A stretch of DNA of 64,000 nt from JBDZVM01 sp040255675 (GTDB lineage Bacteria > Actinomycetota > Actinomycetes > Acidothermales > Acidothermaceae): assembly GCA_040255675.1 (NCBI GenBank), contig JBDZVM010000011.1, forward strand, positions 1 through 64,000. The letters run 5' to 3'. The notes under the pieces were generated by a model. The model was not told the origin of the DNA, searched no databases, and saw nothing but the letters and a program-made list of their open reading frames with translations. Both the position numbers and the translations under genes were made by a program. The stretch's first letter is position 1. The number at the start of each line of letters is the position of its first letter. This document shows positions 14,975-23,616 of the stretch, piece by piece.

Positions 14975-17266
14975 ATGTCGCAGGGGCGTGTACGGCACGC
15001 GGGCGCTATTCGCCTGAGTCGCTGTTTGACCTGGCCTTCGAGTGTTCGCGCTGCCTTGAGCGTGATGGTCGTATTGATGTGGACTTGCGCGCAGGTTGGC
15101 ACAGCGTCGGCCGCGGAGCCAAGCGTGACGGTGCCCCTGACGCTGACCGGCGTGGTCGGTGACGGCGCTGTCGCCGTGTACGACACGTTCTCGTTGCCTA
15201 GTTCGATCAGCGCCGCTCAAGGCGCGACGACGAGTGTCCAGTTCATCCTGCCCAGCCCGTATACATCGGTTGCGACCGCCTACATGCAGGTGGACAACAA
15301 CGCACCGGATCCGGGAACCGGCTCGTACACCAACGCGTGGGACCTGACGACGACCGAAACCGATACGGTGAGTCACACGTGGACCGCCCAGGGCCGGTCG
15401 GACATACCCGACGGCACCTACTCCGCGCTCGTACATGCAATTTTTGAGGACGCCAGCGGCGCCTATACGGCCGGCGACTGGGACTTCACGTTGACGCTGG
15501 GGAGCGGCGGCGTGACTGCGGTGACGCTGCCGCTCGACACCGCAACGCATGAGAACGAGAGGATTCAGGTCGCGGCGAACACCTTGTCGGCGACTAGCAC
15601 CGTCACCTACCTGGCCCCTGCGGGCTATGACGTGTCGGACGCCGCAGTGACCGTCAGCGAGGGTTCGCTGGCGGATACCTGGCTTACGAACTGCAGGCTT
15701 GGCGCCGGATGTCTTGCCGACAGTGATCTGCATACGACCGCCGCGCCCGCCGGGTCGTCGCTGATGATAACGGTGCCTTCCCTGGAGGTGCTTACTGGCG
15801 GCCTCGCCACCGGGAACCCGTACACGGCTTACCTCAACATCGACGTGGACAACCCGACGGCGGCTTTGGGACACGTCACTTTCGAGTTCAAGACCACCTT
15901 CACTCAACCTTCCGGCGCTGGCAGTGGGGGCGGAGGGAGTGCGGGCGGGGGTGGTAGCACTAGCGGCACGGTGACCGCTGGCGGCAGCTTTAGCTCTGAC
16001 CCGCCCGGCGCGGCGCCTAGCTCGTCGAACCCGCTGGTTGTGACTGTTACAAGCCCTGTCGCGGGTGCGATTGCGATTACTAAAGGGATCGAGGGCGAAT
16101 CCATCGGCGGTTACACGCCGCTCGGTCTTTCCAGCCAGATCAGCGCGCCGAGCGCTACGGCTGCTCAGCCGCTACGGCTTAGTTTTGCCGTCGACGTCGC
16201 GGACTTGCCGACAGGCGAATACGTCGGTGACATTACCGTTTTCCGTGATGGTGTGGTCGTGCCTGCGTGCCCGGGCGCGGCCGTTGCGCGCCCCGATCCG
16301 TGTGTTACGGCCACGGCCCTCGCCAATGGCGTCCTCACCGAATCCGTGCTGAGCTCGCATGCCAGCAGCTGGGACCTCGAGGCGGCCCAGGTAGGGCGTC
16401 TCGCCGGAGCCGATCGCTTCGCAACCGCCGTGGCCGCGTCTCAGGCTGCTTTTCCCGCGGGCAACGCGTCGGCAGTGGTGCTGGCTCGAGGTGACGACTA
16501 CCCTGACGTGCTTGTTGGCGGCCCCCTTTGCGCCGCGAAGAGCGCCCCTCTTCTGCTAACGAGCGGCGCGACATTGCCGCAATCGACAGAGGCCGAAATT
16601 CAACGGGTCTTGCCTGCTGGTGGAACCGTCTATGTGCTGGGGGGAACGAAGGCAGTCCCTGCCAGTGTCGCTGGCGAGTTGACAACGCTCGGCTACCACG
16701 TGACGCGCTACGGTGGTATTGACCGGTATGCCACTGCGACGCAGGTCGCGGACGCTCTCGGTGATCCGACCACGGTGCTGTTGGCAACCGGAACGAACTT
16801 TCCCGACGCGCTGTCCGCGGGCGTGGCTGCGGCCGAGGACAGCGCTGCTGTCCTGCTCACCAACGGCGCTAGCCTGCCATCAGCGACCACCGACTACCTG
16901 AAGGAGAGGGTAGCTACGGTCTACGCCGTCGGCGGTCCGGCGGCGGCTGCGGATCCGTCGGCCACGCCTATCGTCGGCGAGGACCGCTACGAGACCGCGG
17001 TCGATGTCGCGCAACAATTCTTCCCCGCGCCAGCCAGTCTCGGCTTCGCGTCCGGACTTACCTTCCCAGACGCCCTGAGTGGCACCGCACTGCTCGCACG
17101 CACGAGGGCACCGCTTCTCCTCACAGTGCCGACGGGGCTTCCCGCGACGGTCGCTACATACGTTGGAAGTGTCCAAAACACGGTAGCGACCGCGCAACTG
17201 CTCGGGGGCGACGCTGCCATCACTGACAGTGTTTGGACAGACATCAAGCAACAATTAGGCAACTAG
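14975..17266 (+). CDS. Secreted surface protein with three cell-wall-binding 2 repeats
   Basis: A 763-residue exported protein. The signal peptide spans about residues 1-48 (basic start, ALSVMVVLMWTCAQVG core, cleavage near TASAAEP). The N-terminal half is beta-rich and ends in a Gly/Ser linker (about 310-335). The C-terminal 300 residues carry three repeats of the PF04122 type (cell wall binding repeat 2): RLAGADRFATAV, RYGGIDRYATAT and VGEDRYETAV, each followed by an FPDALSAG-like segment. Such repeats attach proteins non-covalently to the wall. The ATG at 14975 follows GGGGG at a good distance; the frame continues upstream without a signal peptide. The ligand of the N-terminal half is unknown. 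Confidence 0.85.
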   Translation: MSQGRVRHAGAIRLSRCLTWPSSVRAALSVMVVLMWTCAQVGTASAAEPSVTVPLTLTGVVGDGAVAVYDTFSLPSSISAAQGATTSVQFILPSPYTSVATAYMQVDNNAPDPGTGSYTNAWDLTTTETDTVSHTWTAQGRSDIPDGTYSALVHAIFEDASGAYTAGDWDFTLTLGSGGVTAVTLPLDTATHENERIQVAANTLSATSTVTYLAPAGYDVSDAAVTVSEGSLADTWLTNCRLGAGCLADSDLHTTAAPAGSSLMITVPSLEVLTGGLATGNPYTAYLNIDVDNPTAALGHVTFEFKTTFTQPSGAGSGGGGSAGGGGSTSGTVTAGGSFSSDPPGAAPSSSNPLVVTVTSPVAGAIAITKGIEGESIGGYTPLGLSSQISAPSATAAQPLRLSFAVDVADLPTGEYVGDITVFRDGVVVPACPGAAVARPDPCVTATALANGVLTESVLSSHASSWDLEAAQVGRLAGADRFATAVAASQAAFPAGNASAVVLARGDDYPDVLVGGPLCAAKSAPLLLTSGATLPQSTEAEIQRVLPAGGTVYVLGGTKAVPASVAGELTTLGYHVTRYGGIDRYATATQVADALGDPTTVLLATGTNFPDALSAGVAAAEDSAAVLLTNGASLPSATTDYLKERVATVYAVGGPAAAADPSATPIVGEDRYETAVDVAQQFFPAPASLGFASGLTFPDALSGTALLARTRAPLLLTVPTGLPATVATYVGSVQNTVATAQLLGGDAAITDSVWTDIKQQLGN

Positions 17267-17465
17267 AACGACGCCCTCGGCGTGAGGCGCTCCCTGATCG
17301 GCGCACGTGCACGCCGCCCATTCGCAGCCACCGGAAGTGGCGGCCGTCCGCGTCCAGCGAGTGGTCTGGACTTGAGCCAGCCGAGCTGCGCTGACCGATC
17401 GCAGGTGCAGCGGCCCAGTTGAGCGTGATGTTGAGTGCCGACCGCTTTACGGCCATTCCTTGGTA

Positions 17466-17609
17466 CGGTCAGGCTTTCTATCGGTAAGGTTTCGCCAGCG
17501 GGCAAAAGTCCAGCAATGCCAGTGCTTTCCGACCTGGCGGTGGGCGAAAAGCAAATACGAAGTGAACGGTGCATGTCCGAAGGCAACGGTGAAGAAGCGC
17601 GCCGGCCAA
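17466..17609. repeat. Direct repeat copy B (truncated oriT plus mobC 5' end)
   Basis: Same orientation as copy A at 9555-9700. It contains only the right arm of the large inverted repeat (GTCAGGCTTTCTATCGG), both small hairpins, and an ATG at 17573 starting MSEGNGEEARRPN, which matches the MobC start MSESNDQEVRQPA. Homology fades after about 12-18 codons, shortly before the end of the hydrogenase operon. It marks the right edge of the 8-kb mobile segment. Confidence 0.75.
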
Positions 17610-17629
17610 ATAGCACTCGCGGTTGCGGC

Positions 17630-17734
17630 TCACATGCGGCTGAGCTTTACCTCTCGCATCATCGCCGGATACTCCTTCACGATAAACGCGACCAGCCCTG
17701 CGCCGCCGAGGGCGAGCAACACCTTGCGTAACAC
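17630..17734 (-). CDS. Small membrane protein at end of hydrogenase operon
   Basis: A 34-residue protein, VLRKVLLALGGAGLVAFIVK followed by EYPAMMREVKLSRM. It has one hydrophobic helix and a basic C-terminal tail. The start is strongly supported: GTG at 17734 sits 6 bases after a perfect AGGAGG (17741-17746 on this strand). The gene is 17 bases downstream of the 69-residue gene and is clearly the last gene of the hydrogenase operon. It resembles short single-helix proteins annotated DUF6893 (recalled, unsure). A role in anchoring or transport for the hydrogenase is only a guess. Confidence 0.7.
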   Translation of the reverse strand: MLRKVLLALGGAGLVAFIVKEYPAMMREVKLSRM

Positions 17735-17751
17735 GCGGCACCTCCTGTCGC

Positions 17752-17961
17752 TCAGCCTGGAGGCAGGTTGGGCATGATTTTCAAAATGGGGTTGTGTTTC
17801 TTCGGGCTGATGCCGGTCGAGCGCCGCGCGTCGGCAGTGCCGTCCTCGTAATGGCCGACTTGCTTTTTGTACGCGTGTTTCTCGTTGCCTTGCGTGATGC
17901 CACGCACGTGCGTCGGCGCGTCTGGCCTGACATGGGGCTTCCCGACTTTGATACGGCTCAT
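17752..17961 (-). CDS. Small basic hydrogenase-operon protein (69 aa)
   Basis: A 69-residue, very basic, soluble protein (MSRIKVGKPHVRPDAPTHVR) without cysteines or membrane segments. The ATG at 17961 follows GAGGACCCGGG. It lies 24 bases after the DUF5947-type gene and 17 bases before the small membrane protein, all in the same direction as the hydrogenase structural genes. No function recognised; operon membership suggests an accessory role. Confidence 0.65.
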   Translation of the reverse strand: MSRIKVGKPHVRPDAPTHVRGITQGNEKHAYKKQVGHYEDGTADARRSTGISPKKHNPILKIMPNLPPG

Positions 17962-17985
17962 CCCGGGTCCTCTCTCCTCGGCGCC

Positions 17986-18609
17986 TCAACTCGGCCGCAG
18001 TTCGGCGAAGAACGACTCGATCGCCGGCCACACCGCGTCTCCGCCGTACATGCCACGCCAATGTGTGCGCACGATCGCGACCAGCCGGTAGCAGTCGTCG
18101 ATCGGCACCAGCCACGCCTGGCGATCAGAGCGGTCACCACGAGAACCGCGGTCACCGCCACCACGTCTGCGCGAATTCACCAGGAGCGCCTCGACGTCCG
18201 CGGCCATTCCGCCGAGCGCGGCGCAGCTCTCGACAACAGCGGCCCACGCGTCGACGTCCGCCTCCCATCGCGTGGCGCCAGCCGGGCTCGGATAGTGCGC
18301 GACCACCGATCCGTCGTCCTGCTTCACAAAGAACGCGAGGCCGACGGGCGCGCCGAGAATCGCCGGCTCGACGCCGCTCAATCGCATTCGGCGTTCCGGC
18401 ACGAGCCGGTAATGGCCTTCGCTCGCGACGGCGCGGTTGAACAACACGGAGCACGCGTAGCAGACACACAACAAGGTGTCTTGCGCTTTGTCGAGCAGAT
18501 GCCGATGCGCGGTTGAAATCGTCGAGCCGCACAGCGAGCAACGCCCCGCCGCCTCGGCCCGCCGGTCAGCGGCCCGCCGGACGACGCGTTCCAGCGCGGT
18601 CGTCGTCAT
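17986..18609 (-). CDS. DUF5947-like hydrogenase-associated protein
   Basis: A 207-residue protein with an N-terminal metal-site candidate: CSLCGS (about residues 24-29) and CVCYAC (about 48-53), probably binding Zn or an Fe-S cluster. The C-terminal part has Trp-rich segments (ATRWEADVDAW, WLVPIDDCYRLV). I recall this layout as DUF5947, found beside group 1h hydrogenases of actinobacteria. It overlaps the preceding NifU-like gene by 4 bases (ATGA), so the two are translationally coupled. The biochemical role is unknown; assembly or electron transfer is plausible. Confidence 0.75.
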   Translation of the reverse strand: MTTTALERVVRRAADRRAEAAGRCSLCGSTISTAHRHLLDKAQDTLLCVCYACSVLFNRAVASEGHYRLVPERRMRLSGVEPAILGAPVGLAFFVKQDDGSVVAHYPSPAGATRWEADVDAWAAVVESCAALGGMAADVEALLVNSRRRGGGDRGSRGDRSDRQAWLVPIDDCYRLVAIVRTHWRGMYGGDAVWPAIESFFAELRPS

Positions 18610-19151
18610 GGGCCTTGCGTGGGCCGTCGTAGCAGTGACTCCGCCGGGATCAGCGACGGCGCCCGCGTCGGCACGGCGTCGACGCCCGACAACTCAGGCG
18701 CCGCCGCCAACACCAGGTCGCCGATCGCTGCCGCCGTCGATTGCGCGGACGACGCGCAGCCCGTGGCGGTCAAGGTTAGATGCGCGACGCCGTCGTTGAT
18801 CGATGCGAGGGATATCCGCGCGTCGTTGCCGAGATGCGGCCGGATCTCGTCGAGCGTGCGCATGATTCGGTCCGTCGCGGAGTCGGGATGCAGTCCGTGC
18901 AACGTAAGCAGATGGCCGACCAATTCGTCGTCCGCCATGGCTTTCACCGAGACGCCCCCGGCGGGCGCGAGTGCGACGATGCGCGCCAGCGCGGCGCCGT
19001 AGATCTCCGCCAGGCACTCGATCGCCTCCAGCGCGATCGCGGCCCCCTTCTCGGACGACGCCTCGAGCCGCTCGACCAGTTCGTCGAAATGGGTGAGCAG
19101 CGTCGCGACGTCGTCGTCGGAAAGGCCGGCGGGAACGGCGGGTTCAGCCAT
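18606..19151 (-). CDS. NifU C-terminal-domain-like protein in hydrogenase operon
   Basis: About 181 residues. The N-terminal half is helical (VATLLTHFDELVERLEASSE). The C-terminal half resembles the NifU/Nfu scaffold fold (LNEIRP-like RTLDEIRPHLGNDARISLAS, then HLTLTATGCASSAQSTAAAI). The canonical Nfu CxxC is reduced to one cysteine in TGCASS, so Fe-S scaffold chemistry may be altered. The ATG at 19151 overlaps the end of the large-subunit gene by 8 bases; a TTG at 19163 is the alternative. Position between the large subunit and the DUF5947-like gene suggests a cofactor-assembly role. Confidence 0.75.
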   Translation of the reverse strand: MAEPAVPAGLSDDDVATLLTHFDELVERLEASSEKGAAIALEAIECLAEIYGAALARIVALAPAGGVSVKAMADDELVGHLLTLHGLHPDSATDRIMRTLDEIRPHLGNDARISLASINDGVAHLTLTATGCASSAQSTAAAIGDLVLAAAPELSGVDAVPTRAPSLIPAESLLRRPTQGP

Positions 19152-20937
19152 GAGACGCGCCAAACATCGGTGAGTGCACCTTCTTCAAGACCCGTCCACC
19201 GCCAACGTGCATGTGCACGCCGCACGGCAGGCACGGGTCGAAGCTGCGTACCGCCCGCATAATGTCGACGCCCTTGAAGTCGTCGGGCCCGTTCTCCTCG
19301 AAGATTGGCATGTCCTGGACGGCGTCCTCGTACGGCCCCGGCGTTCCGTAGCTGTCGCGCGGGCTGCCGTTCCACGGCGTCGGCGGATAGGGGTGGTAGT
19401 TCGCAATCTTCTTGTCCTTGATGACGAGGTGGTGTGAAAGAACACCACGAACCGCCTCGTGGAAGCCGCAGCCGATCGCGTCGTCCGGAACCTCGAAGTC
19501 GTTGAACACCTTGGTGTCTCCACCGCGGATAAGTCCGAGCCCGACCTCGAGGAAATGCACCGCCATCGCCGCGGCGTACGCGACGAAATACGCCCGCGCA
19601 CGGTCGCGCTCGATCGCGTTCGACCATTGCGGGATATGCCATTCGAGTGTCGTCTCGGGCAGCTTTTCGCTTTTTGGCAAGGAGATTCGCACGCTGTGGC
19701 CGGTGGCTTTGACATATGGGGTGTCGACGATGCCCGACAGCGCGGTCGACCACAGCCTCGCGAGCGGGCCGCCCCCAGTGTCGAGTGCGAGGTGGTCGCC
19801 GGTGCGCTTGTCGAACCAGCGTGGGCTCATCACCCAGCTGTACTTGTCGTTGAAATCGCGCTTTTGCGGCGCTGGCAGCGTCGTCTGATTCCACGGGTGC
19901 CGCATGTCGACCGGGTTGCCGAGCGGATCGTGGGTGACGAACGGCTCCTCGCCCGCCCAGTCGTCGTAGAACGAGCTGCCAAGCAGGATGCGAAGACCGA
20001 GGTTGATATCGACAAGGTCGTTCGTCACGAGTTCGCCGTCGACGATGACGCCAGGCGTGACCTTCATCGCCCGACCCCACGTGGTCATGTGCTCGTACTT
20101 GTAGTCGCACACGCTGGGGTCTTGCCACGCGCCCCAGCAGCCAAGCAACACCCGGCGTCGTCCGACCTCTTCGTAGCCCGGTAGTGCCTCGTAGAAGAAG
20201 TCGAAGACGTCGTCGTTCATGGCGACGGCCTCTTTGACGAAGTCGAGCACCGATAGCAGCCGGGTCAGGTAGTCGGTGAAGAGGGTGGGTTGCGGCATCG
20301 TGCCGACGCCGCCGGGATAGACGGTCGACGGATGCACGTGCCGGCCTTCCATCAGGCAGAACATCTCTCGCGTGGTGCGGCTCACCTGCAACGCGCGCTT
20401 GTAGACCGCGCCTTCGAACGGGTTGAAGGCGCGCATGATGTCGGCGATGGTGCGGTAGCCGTGAATGCCCGCGTTAGGCGCCTCGGTGTTCTCGGCGCGC
20501 GCGAGCACACTCGGGTTCGTCTCCTTGACCATCGCCTCGCAAAAATCGACGAAGACGAGGTTGTCTTGGAAAATCGTGTGGTCGAAGATGTACTCCGCTG
20601 CCTCGCCCAAGTTGATGATGTGCTCGCCAAGAGGCGGGTTGTCGATGCCGTAGGCCATGTTTTGCGCGTAGACCGAGCAGGTCGTGTGGTTGTCGCCACA
20701 GATGCCGCAGATGCGGCTCGTGATGAAGCCGGCGTCGCGCGGGTCTTTGCCTTTCATGAAGACCGAGTAGCCGCGAAACAGCGACGACGTGCTGTGGCAC
20801 TCGGCCACGCGCTTGTGGGCGAAGTCGATTTTGGTGTAGATGCCGAGGTTCCCGATGATTCGCGTGATCGGGTCCCACGCCATTTCGACAAGTGTGCCCA
20901 GCTGCTCCTCGCCCGGCGCGCGCTCGGTGACGGTCAT
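19144..20937 (-). CDS. hhyL: [NiFe]-hydrogenase large subunit, group 1h-like
   Basis: A 597-residue catalytic subunit that binds the NiFe(CN)2CO centre and oxidises H2. The L1 motif is SRICGICGDNHTTC, with two CxxC cysteines. The L2 motif is RSFDPCLPCGVHMH near the C-terminus, giving the other two Ni ligands and a histidine after which the maturation protease normally cuts. About 15 residues follow that histidine, consistent with a cleavable tail. The ATG at 20937 follows GAGGAGGAA. The small-subunit gene lies 35 bases upstream. Length and partner genes (NifU-like, DUF5947-like) match actinobacterial high-affinity hydrogenases that scavenge atmospheric H2. Symbol given by analogy. Confidence 0.93.
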   Translation of the reverse strand: MTVTERAPGEEQLGTLVEMAWDPITRIIGNLGIYTKIDFAHKRVAECHSTSSLFRGYSVFMKGKDPRDAGFITSRICGICGDNHTTCSVYAQNMAYGIDNPPLGEHIINLGEAAEYIFDHTIFQDNLVFVDFCEAMVKETNPSVLARAENTEAPNAGIHGYRTIADIMRAFNPFEGAVYKRALQVSRTTREMFCLMEGRHVHPSTVYPGGVGTMPQPTLFTDYLTRLLSVLDFVKEAVAMNDDVFDFFYEALPGYEEVGRRRVLLGCWGAWQDPSVCDYKYEHMTTWGRAMKVTPGVIVDGELVTNDLVDINLGLRILLGSSFYDDWAGEEPFVTHDPLGNPVDMRHPWNQTTLPAPQKRDFNDKYSWVMSPRWFDKRTGDHLALDTGGGPLARLWSTALSGIVDTPYVKATGHSVRISLPKSEKLPETTLEWHIPQWSNAIERDRARAYFVAYAAAMAVHFLEVGLGLIRGGDTKVFNDFEVPDDAIGCGFHEAVRGVLSHHLVIKDKKIANYHPYPPTPWNGSPRDSYGTPGPYEDAVQDMPIFEENGPDDFKGVDIMRAVRSFDPCLPCGVHMHVGGGRVLKKVHSPMFGASHG

Positions 20938-20972
20938 GTCAGTTCCTCCTCAAGGCGCAAGCCGCGCCGCGT

Positions 20973-22061
20973 TCACGGCCGGTAACGCGGGTCGTATCCG
21001 CTGGTGAGCGCGGCCCCGTTGTGCCGCCACTTCGGCTCTTTGTTCAGGGTGTGATTGGTCAGCGACCGCATTCGGCGGATGAACACGCCGTACGGCTTGC
21101 TCATCATCGACGAGAGCGAGCCGCCCGGAGGCGCGTCCATGAACGGCATGAACTTGTCGGGGAAGCCCGGCATCGTGCAGCCGATGCAAATGCCGCCGAC
21201 ATTCGGGCAGCCGCCGACGCCGCCCATCCAGCCGCGTTTCGGCACGTTGCAGTTCACCACCGGTCCCCAGCAGCCGATGTGCACTTGGCATTTCGGTGAG
21301 TTGTAGTCCCGCGCGAAGTCAGACTGCTCGTAGTAGCCAGCGCGGTCGCACCCCTCGTGCACCGTTTTGCCGAAAATCCACTGCGGCCGCAGCATCTCGT
21401 CGAGCGGAGGGGGCGGCGAAGACCCTGCCGCGTGGTAAAGCACCCACGTCAGCGTCTCCATGAAGTTGTCGGGTTGCACCGGGCAGCCGGGAATGTTGAC
21501 GATCGGCAACGCGCCCTTGGATTTGAAGTCCCACCCGAGGTAGTCAGCAAGCCCCATGCTGCCGGTCGGGTTGCCGGCCATCGCGTGAATGCCGCCATAA
21601 GTCGCGCATGTGCCGACGGCGACCACCGCCCACGCCTTGGGCGCGAGCCGGTCGATCCACCAGTTGAGCGTCAGCGGCTCGCCGGTGTCGGGGTCGTTCC
21701 CGAACGACGTCCAATAGCCCTCGCCCTCGATGATGTTCTGATTGGGAATCGACCCCTCGATGACGAGGATGAACGGCTCCAACTCCCCGCGTGCCGCCGC
21801 TCGAAACGGCGCCAGAAACGCCTCGCCGCCAAGTGTCGGTGAAAGCACTTTGTTGTGCAGCGTGACGCTCGGTAGACCCGGCACCAGGCCGAGGATGACG
21901 TCCTCGATGGGCGGTTGCGACGCCGCGGTCACCGACACGGTGTCGCCGTCGCAGCTCATTCCCTCGGAGATCCACAGAATGTCGATGTGATCGAACCCTT
22001 GGCGGGGCTGAGCACTCGACGGGTTTCGCGCGGGTGATTGGGTTCCGGCGTCAATGCTCAT
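20973..22061 (-). CDS. hhyS: [NiFe]-hydrogenase small subunit, group 1h-like
   Basis: A 362-residue electron-transfer subunit carrying three Fe-S clusters. Ligand regions seen: WISEGMSCDGD near residue 37 (proximal), VGTCATYGG and IPGCPVQPDNF (proximal), HEGCDRAGYY and QVHIGCWGP (distal), and CPNVGGICIGCTMPGFPD (medial/distal). In the first motif the usual second cysteine is replaced, leaving Asp nearby. This is the 3Cys-1Asp proximal cluster reported for the oxygen-tolerant actinobacterial-type enzyme of Ralstonia. No Tat signal is present, so the enzyme faces the cytoplasm. It is the first gene of the minus-strand operon. Confidence 0.92.
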   Translation of the reverse strand: MSIDAGTQSPARNPSSAQPRQGFDHIDILWISEGMSCDGDTVSVTAASQPPIEDVILGLVPGLPSVTLHNKVLSPTLGGEAFLAPFRAAARGELEPFILVIEGSIPNQNIIEGEGYWTSFGNDPDTGEPLTLNWWIDRLAPKAWAVVAVGTCATYGGIHAMAGNPTGSMGLADYLGWDFKSKGALPIVNIPGCPVQPDNFMETLTWVLYHAAGSSPPPPLDEMLRPQWIFGKTVHEGCDRAGYYEQSDFARDYNSPKCQVHIGCWGPVVNCNVPKRGWMGGVGGCPNVGGICIGCTMPGFPDKFMPFMDAPPGGSLSSMMSKPYGVFIRRMRSLTNHTLNKEPKWRHNGAALTSGYDPRYRP

Positions 22062-22239
22062 CGCGAATCCGCCCCCTCTCTTCGCTCGGAGGGCCCTCGC
22101 GCGTGGTCGCGCCTGAAGCGGCGGTTCCCCTCAGAATCGCTCGTAATCGCCCTCAGCCGATGAGTTCTCGGGTCTCTCGGCGCGCACAACCACAGTGCGG
22201 GCGGCGTTTGAAAGCCGAATCGGGTGGAAGTGCCTAGGA

Positions 22240-23616
22240 ATGCCAAGGGCGGGATCACCGCGGGCAGGCCCGGAGGCCGATCGCTTCGGCGTGCTCACGC
22301 CGGTCGCCGACGCCGTGCTGTACGAGGGCTACGTGCTGTATCCGTACCGGCGTTCGTCGATTAAGAACCGCGGCTGCCGTTGGCAGTTCGGCGTGCTTCT
22401 ACCGCGAAGCGCCGTGGCACCCTCCGTGCGCGATGACTGCTCGGTGGCCGGTTCGGTGGAGTCGTGGTTCCAGCAAACTGAGTGCCTGCTCGAGCCCGCG
22501 CCCGACGGCGTGATCGCGGTGCGGCTGCGATTCCTGCAACTGCAAAGACGCAGTGTGCTCGCGGCGTGCGGCGACGGCAGGTTCGAGCCGGTAACCCAGC
22601 TGAACACCGCGAGCGGCCCCCAGGCCGGCTTCGACGAGGCCGTTCCGCGAGAGTTCGACGTCGACTTCGAGTGGCGCGACCTGCTCGACTCGCCTCGCGT
22701 GTTGGACGTGCGGTTCGACGGACTCGAAAGCGTCGAGCCGATCCGCGACGGCGCCGTCGAGGTCGGGCGCGTCAAGCGGCAGTCGTGGCCGATGACGGCG
22801 TCGCTGCGCTGCACGCTGGAGCGTGCGACCGCTCCGTTTCCCTTGCTGCGGATGGGAATCCGGATCGAGAACAGCTGCGACGACCTGCCCGCCGACGCGC
22901 CGCGTGATGAGGCGCTGACCCGCGCGCTACTTGGCACGCATGTGATGGCACACGCGAGTTCCGGGGCGTTCGTCTCGTTGCTCGACCCGCCGGCGTGGGC
23001 GGCGACCGCCGCCTCGCGGTGCCGCAACGTCCACACCTTCCCGGTTCTCGGCGGCGGGCTCGGCGATCGCGACCTCGTGCTGTCATCGCCGATCATCCTC
23101 TACGACCACCCGAAGGTGGCGCCCGAAAGTCCTGGCGACCTGTTCGACGCGACAGAGATCGACGAGATCCTCTCGTTGCGCACCATGACTTTGTCGGACG
23201 ACGAGAAGCGCGAGGCGCGGGCGACCGACGCGCGCGCCGCGGCCCTCATCGACCGGGTAGATTCCCTGGCGCCAGAGAAAATGGCCAACCTCCACGGCGT
23301 GCTGCGCTCACGTCGTCCGATTGGATCGGAGATCAGCCCAGACACAGCGAGTGTCGCGGTCGACGGCGGCGACGCGCGCGCCGGCAGCCTGGTCCGACTG
23401 CGGCCGCGCGGCCACGGCACCGACGCACACGACATGTTTTTGGTCGGGAGAACCGCGCGGGTGGCTGGCGTCTACATCGACGTGGACGGCGAGCGCCAGG
23501 TGGCGGTGACGATCGAGAACGACCCGGCCGCCGAACTCAACGAGTGGTACGGGCGATACCGCTATTTCGCGCCGGACGAATTGGAGTTGCTCACCAATCC
23601 TGGGGATCCGGCGTGA
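22240..23616 (+). CDS. Hydrogenase-cluster hypothetical protein
   Basis: About 458 residues, divergent from the structural genes and overlapping the protease gene start by 4 bases (GTGA). Visible features: an N-terminal Tyr-rich segment (YEGYVLYPYRRSSIKNRGCR), a mixed alpha/beta body, and a C-terminal segment GRTARVAGVYIDVDGERQVA. No cofactor or nuclease motif was recognised. I recall similar proteins beside actinobacterial group 1h hydrogenases without assigned function. The ATG at 22240 is my choice; an in-frame start at 22195 would add 15 residues. Tight coupling to the maturation protease makes an assembly role likely but unproven. Confidence 0.75.
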   Translation: MPRAGSPRAGPEADRFGVLTPVADAVLYEGYVLYPYRRSSIKNRGCRWQFGVLLPRSAVAPSVRDDCSVAGSVESWFQQTECLLEPAPDGVIAVRLRFLQLQRRSVLAACGDGRFEPVTQLNTASGPQAGFDEAVPREFDVDFEWRDLLDSPRVLDVRFDGLESVEPIRDGAVEVGRVKRQSWPMTASLRCTLERATAPFPLLRMGIRIENSCDDLPADAPRDEALTRALLGTHVMAHASSGAFVSLLDPPAWAATAASRCRNVHTFPVLGGGLGDRDLVLSSPIILYDHPKVAPESPGDLFDATEIDEILSLRTMTLSDDEKREARATDARAAALIDRVDSLAPEKMANLHGVLRSRRPIGSEISPDTASVAVDGGDARAGSLVRLRPRGHGTDAHDMFLVGRTARVAGVYIDVDGERQVAVTIENDPAAELNEWYGRYRYFAPDELELLTNPGDPA

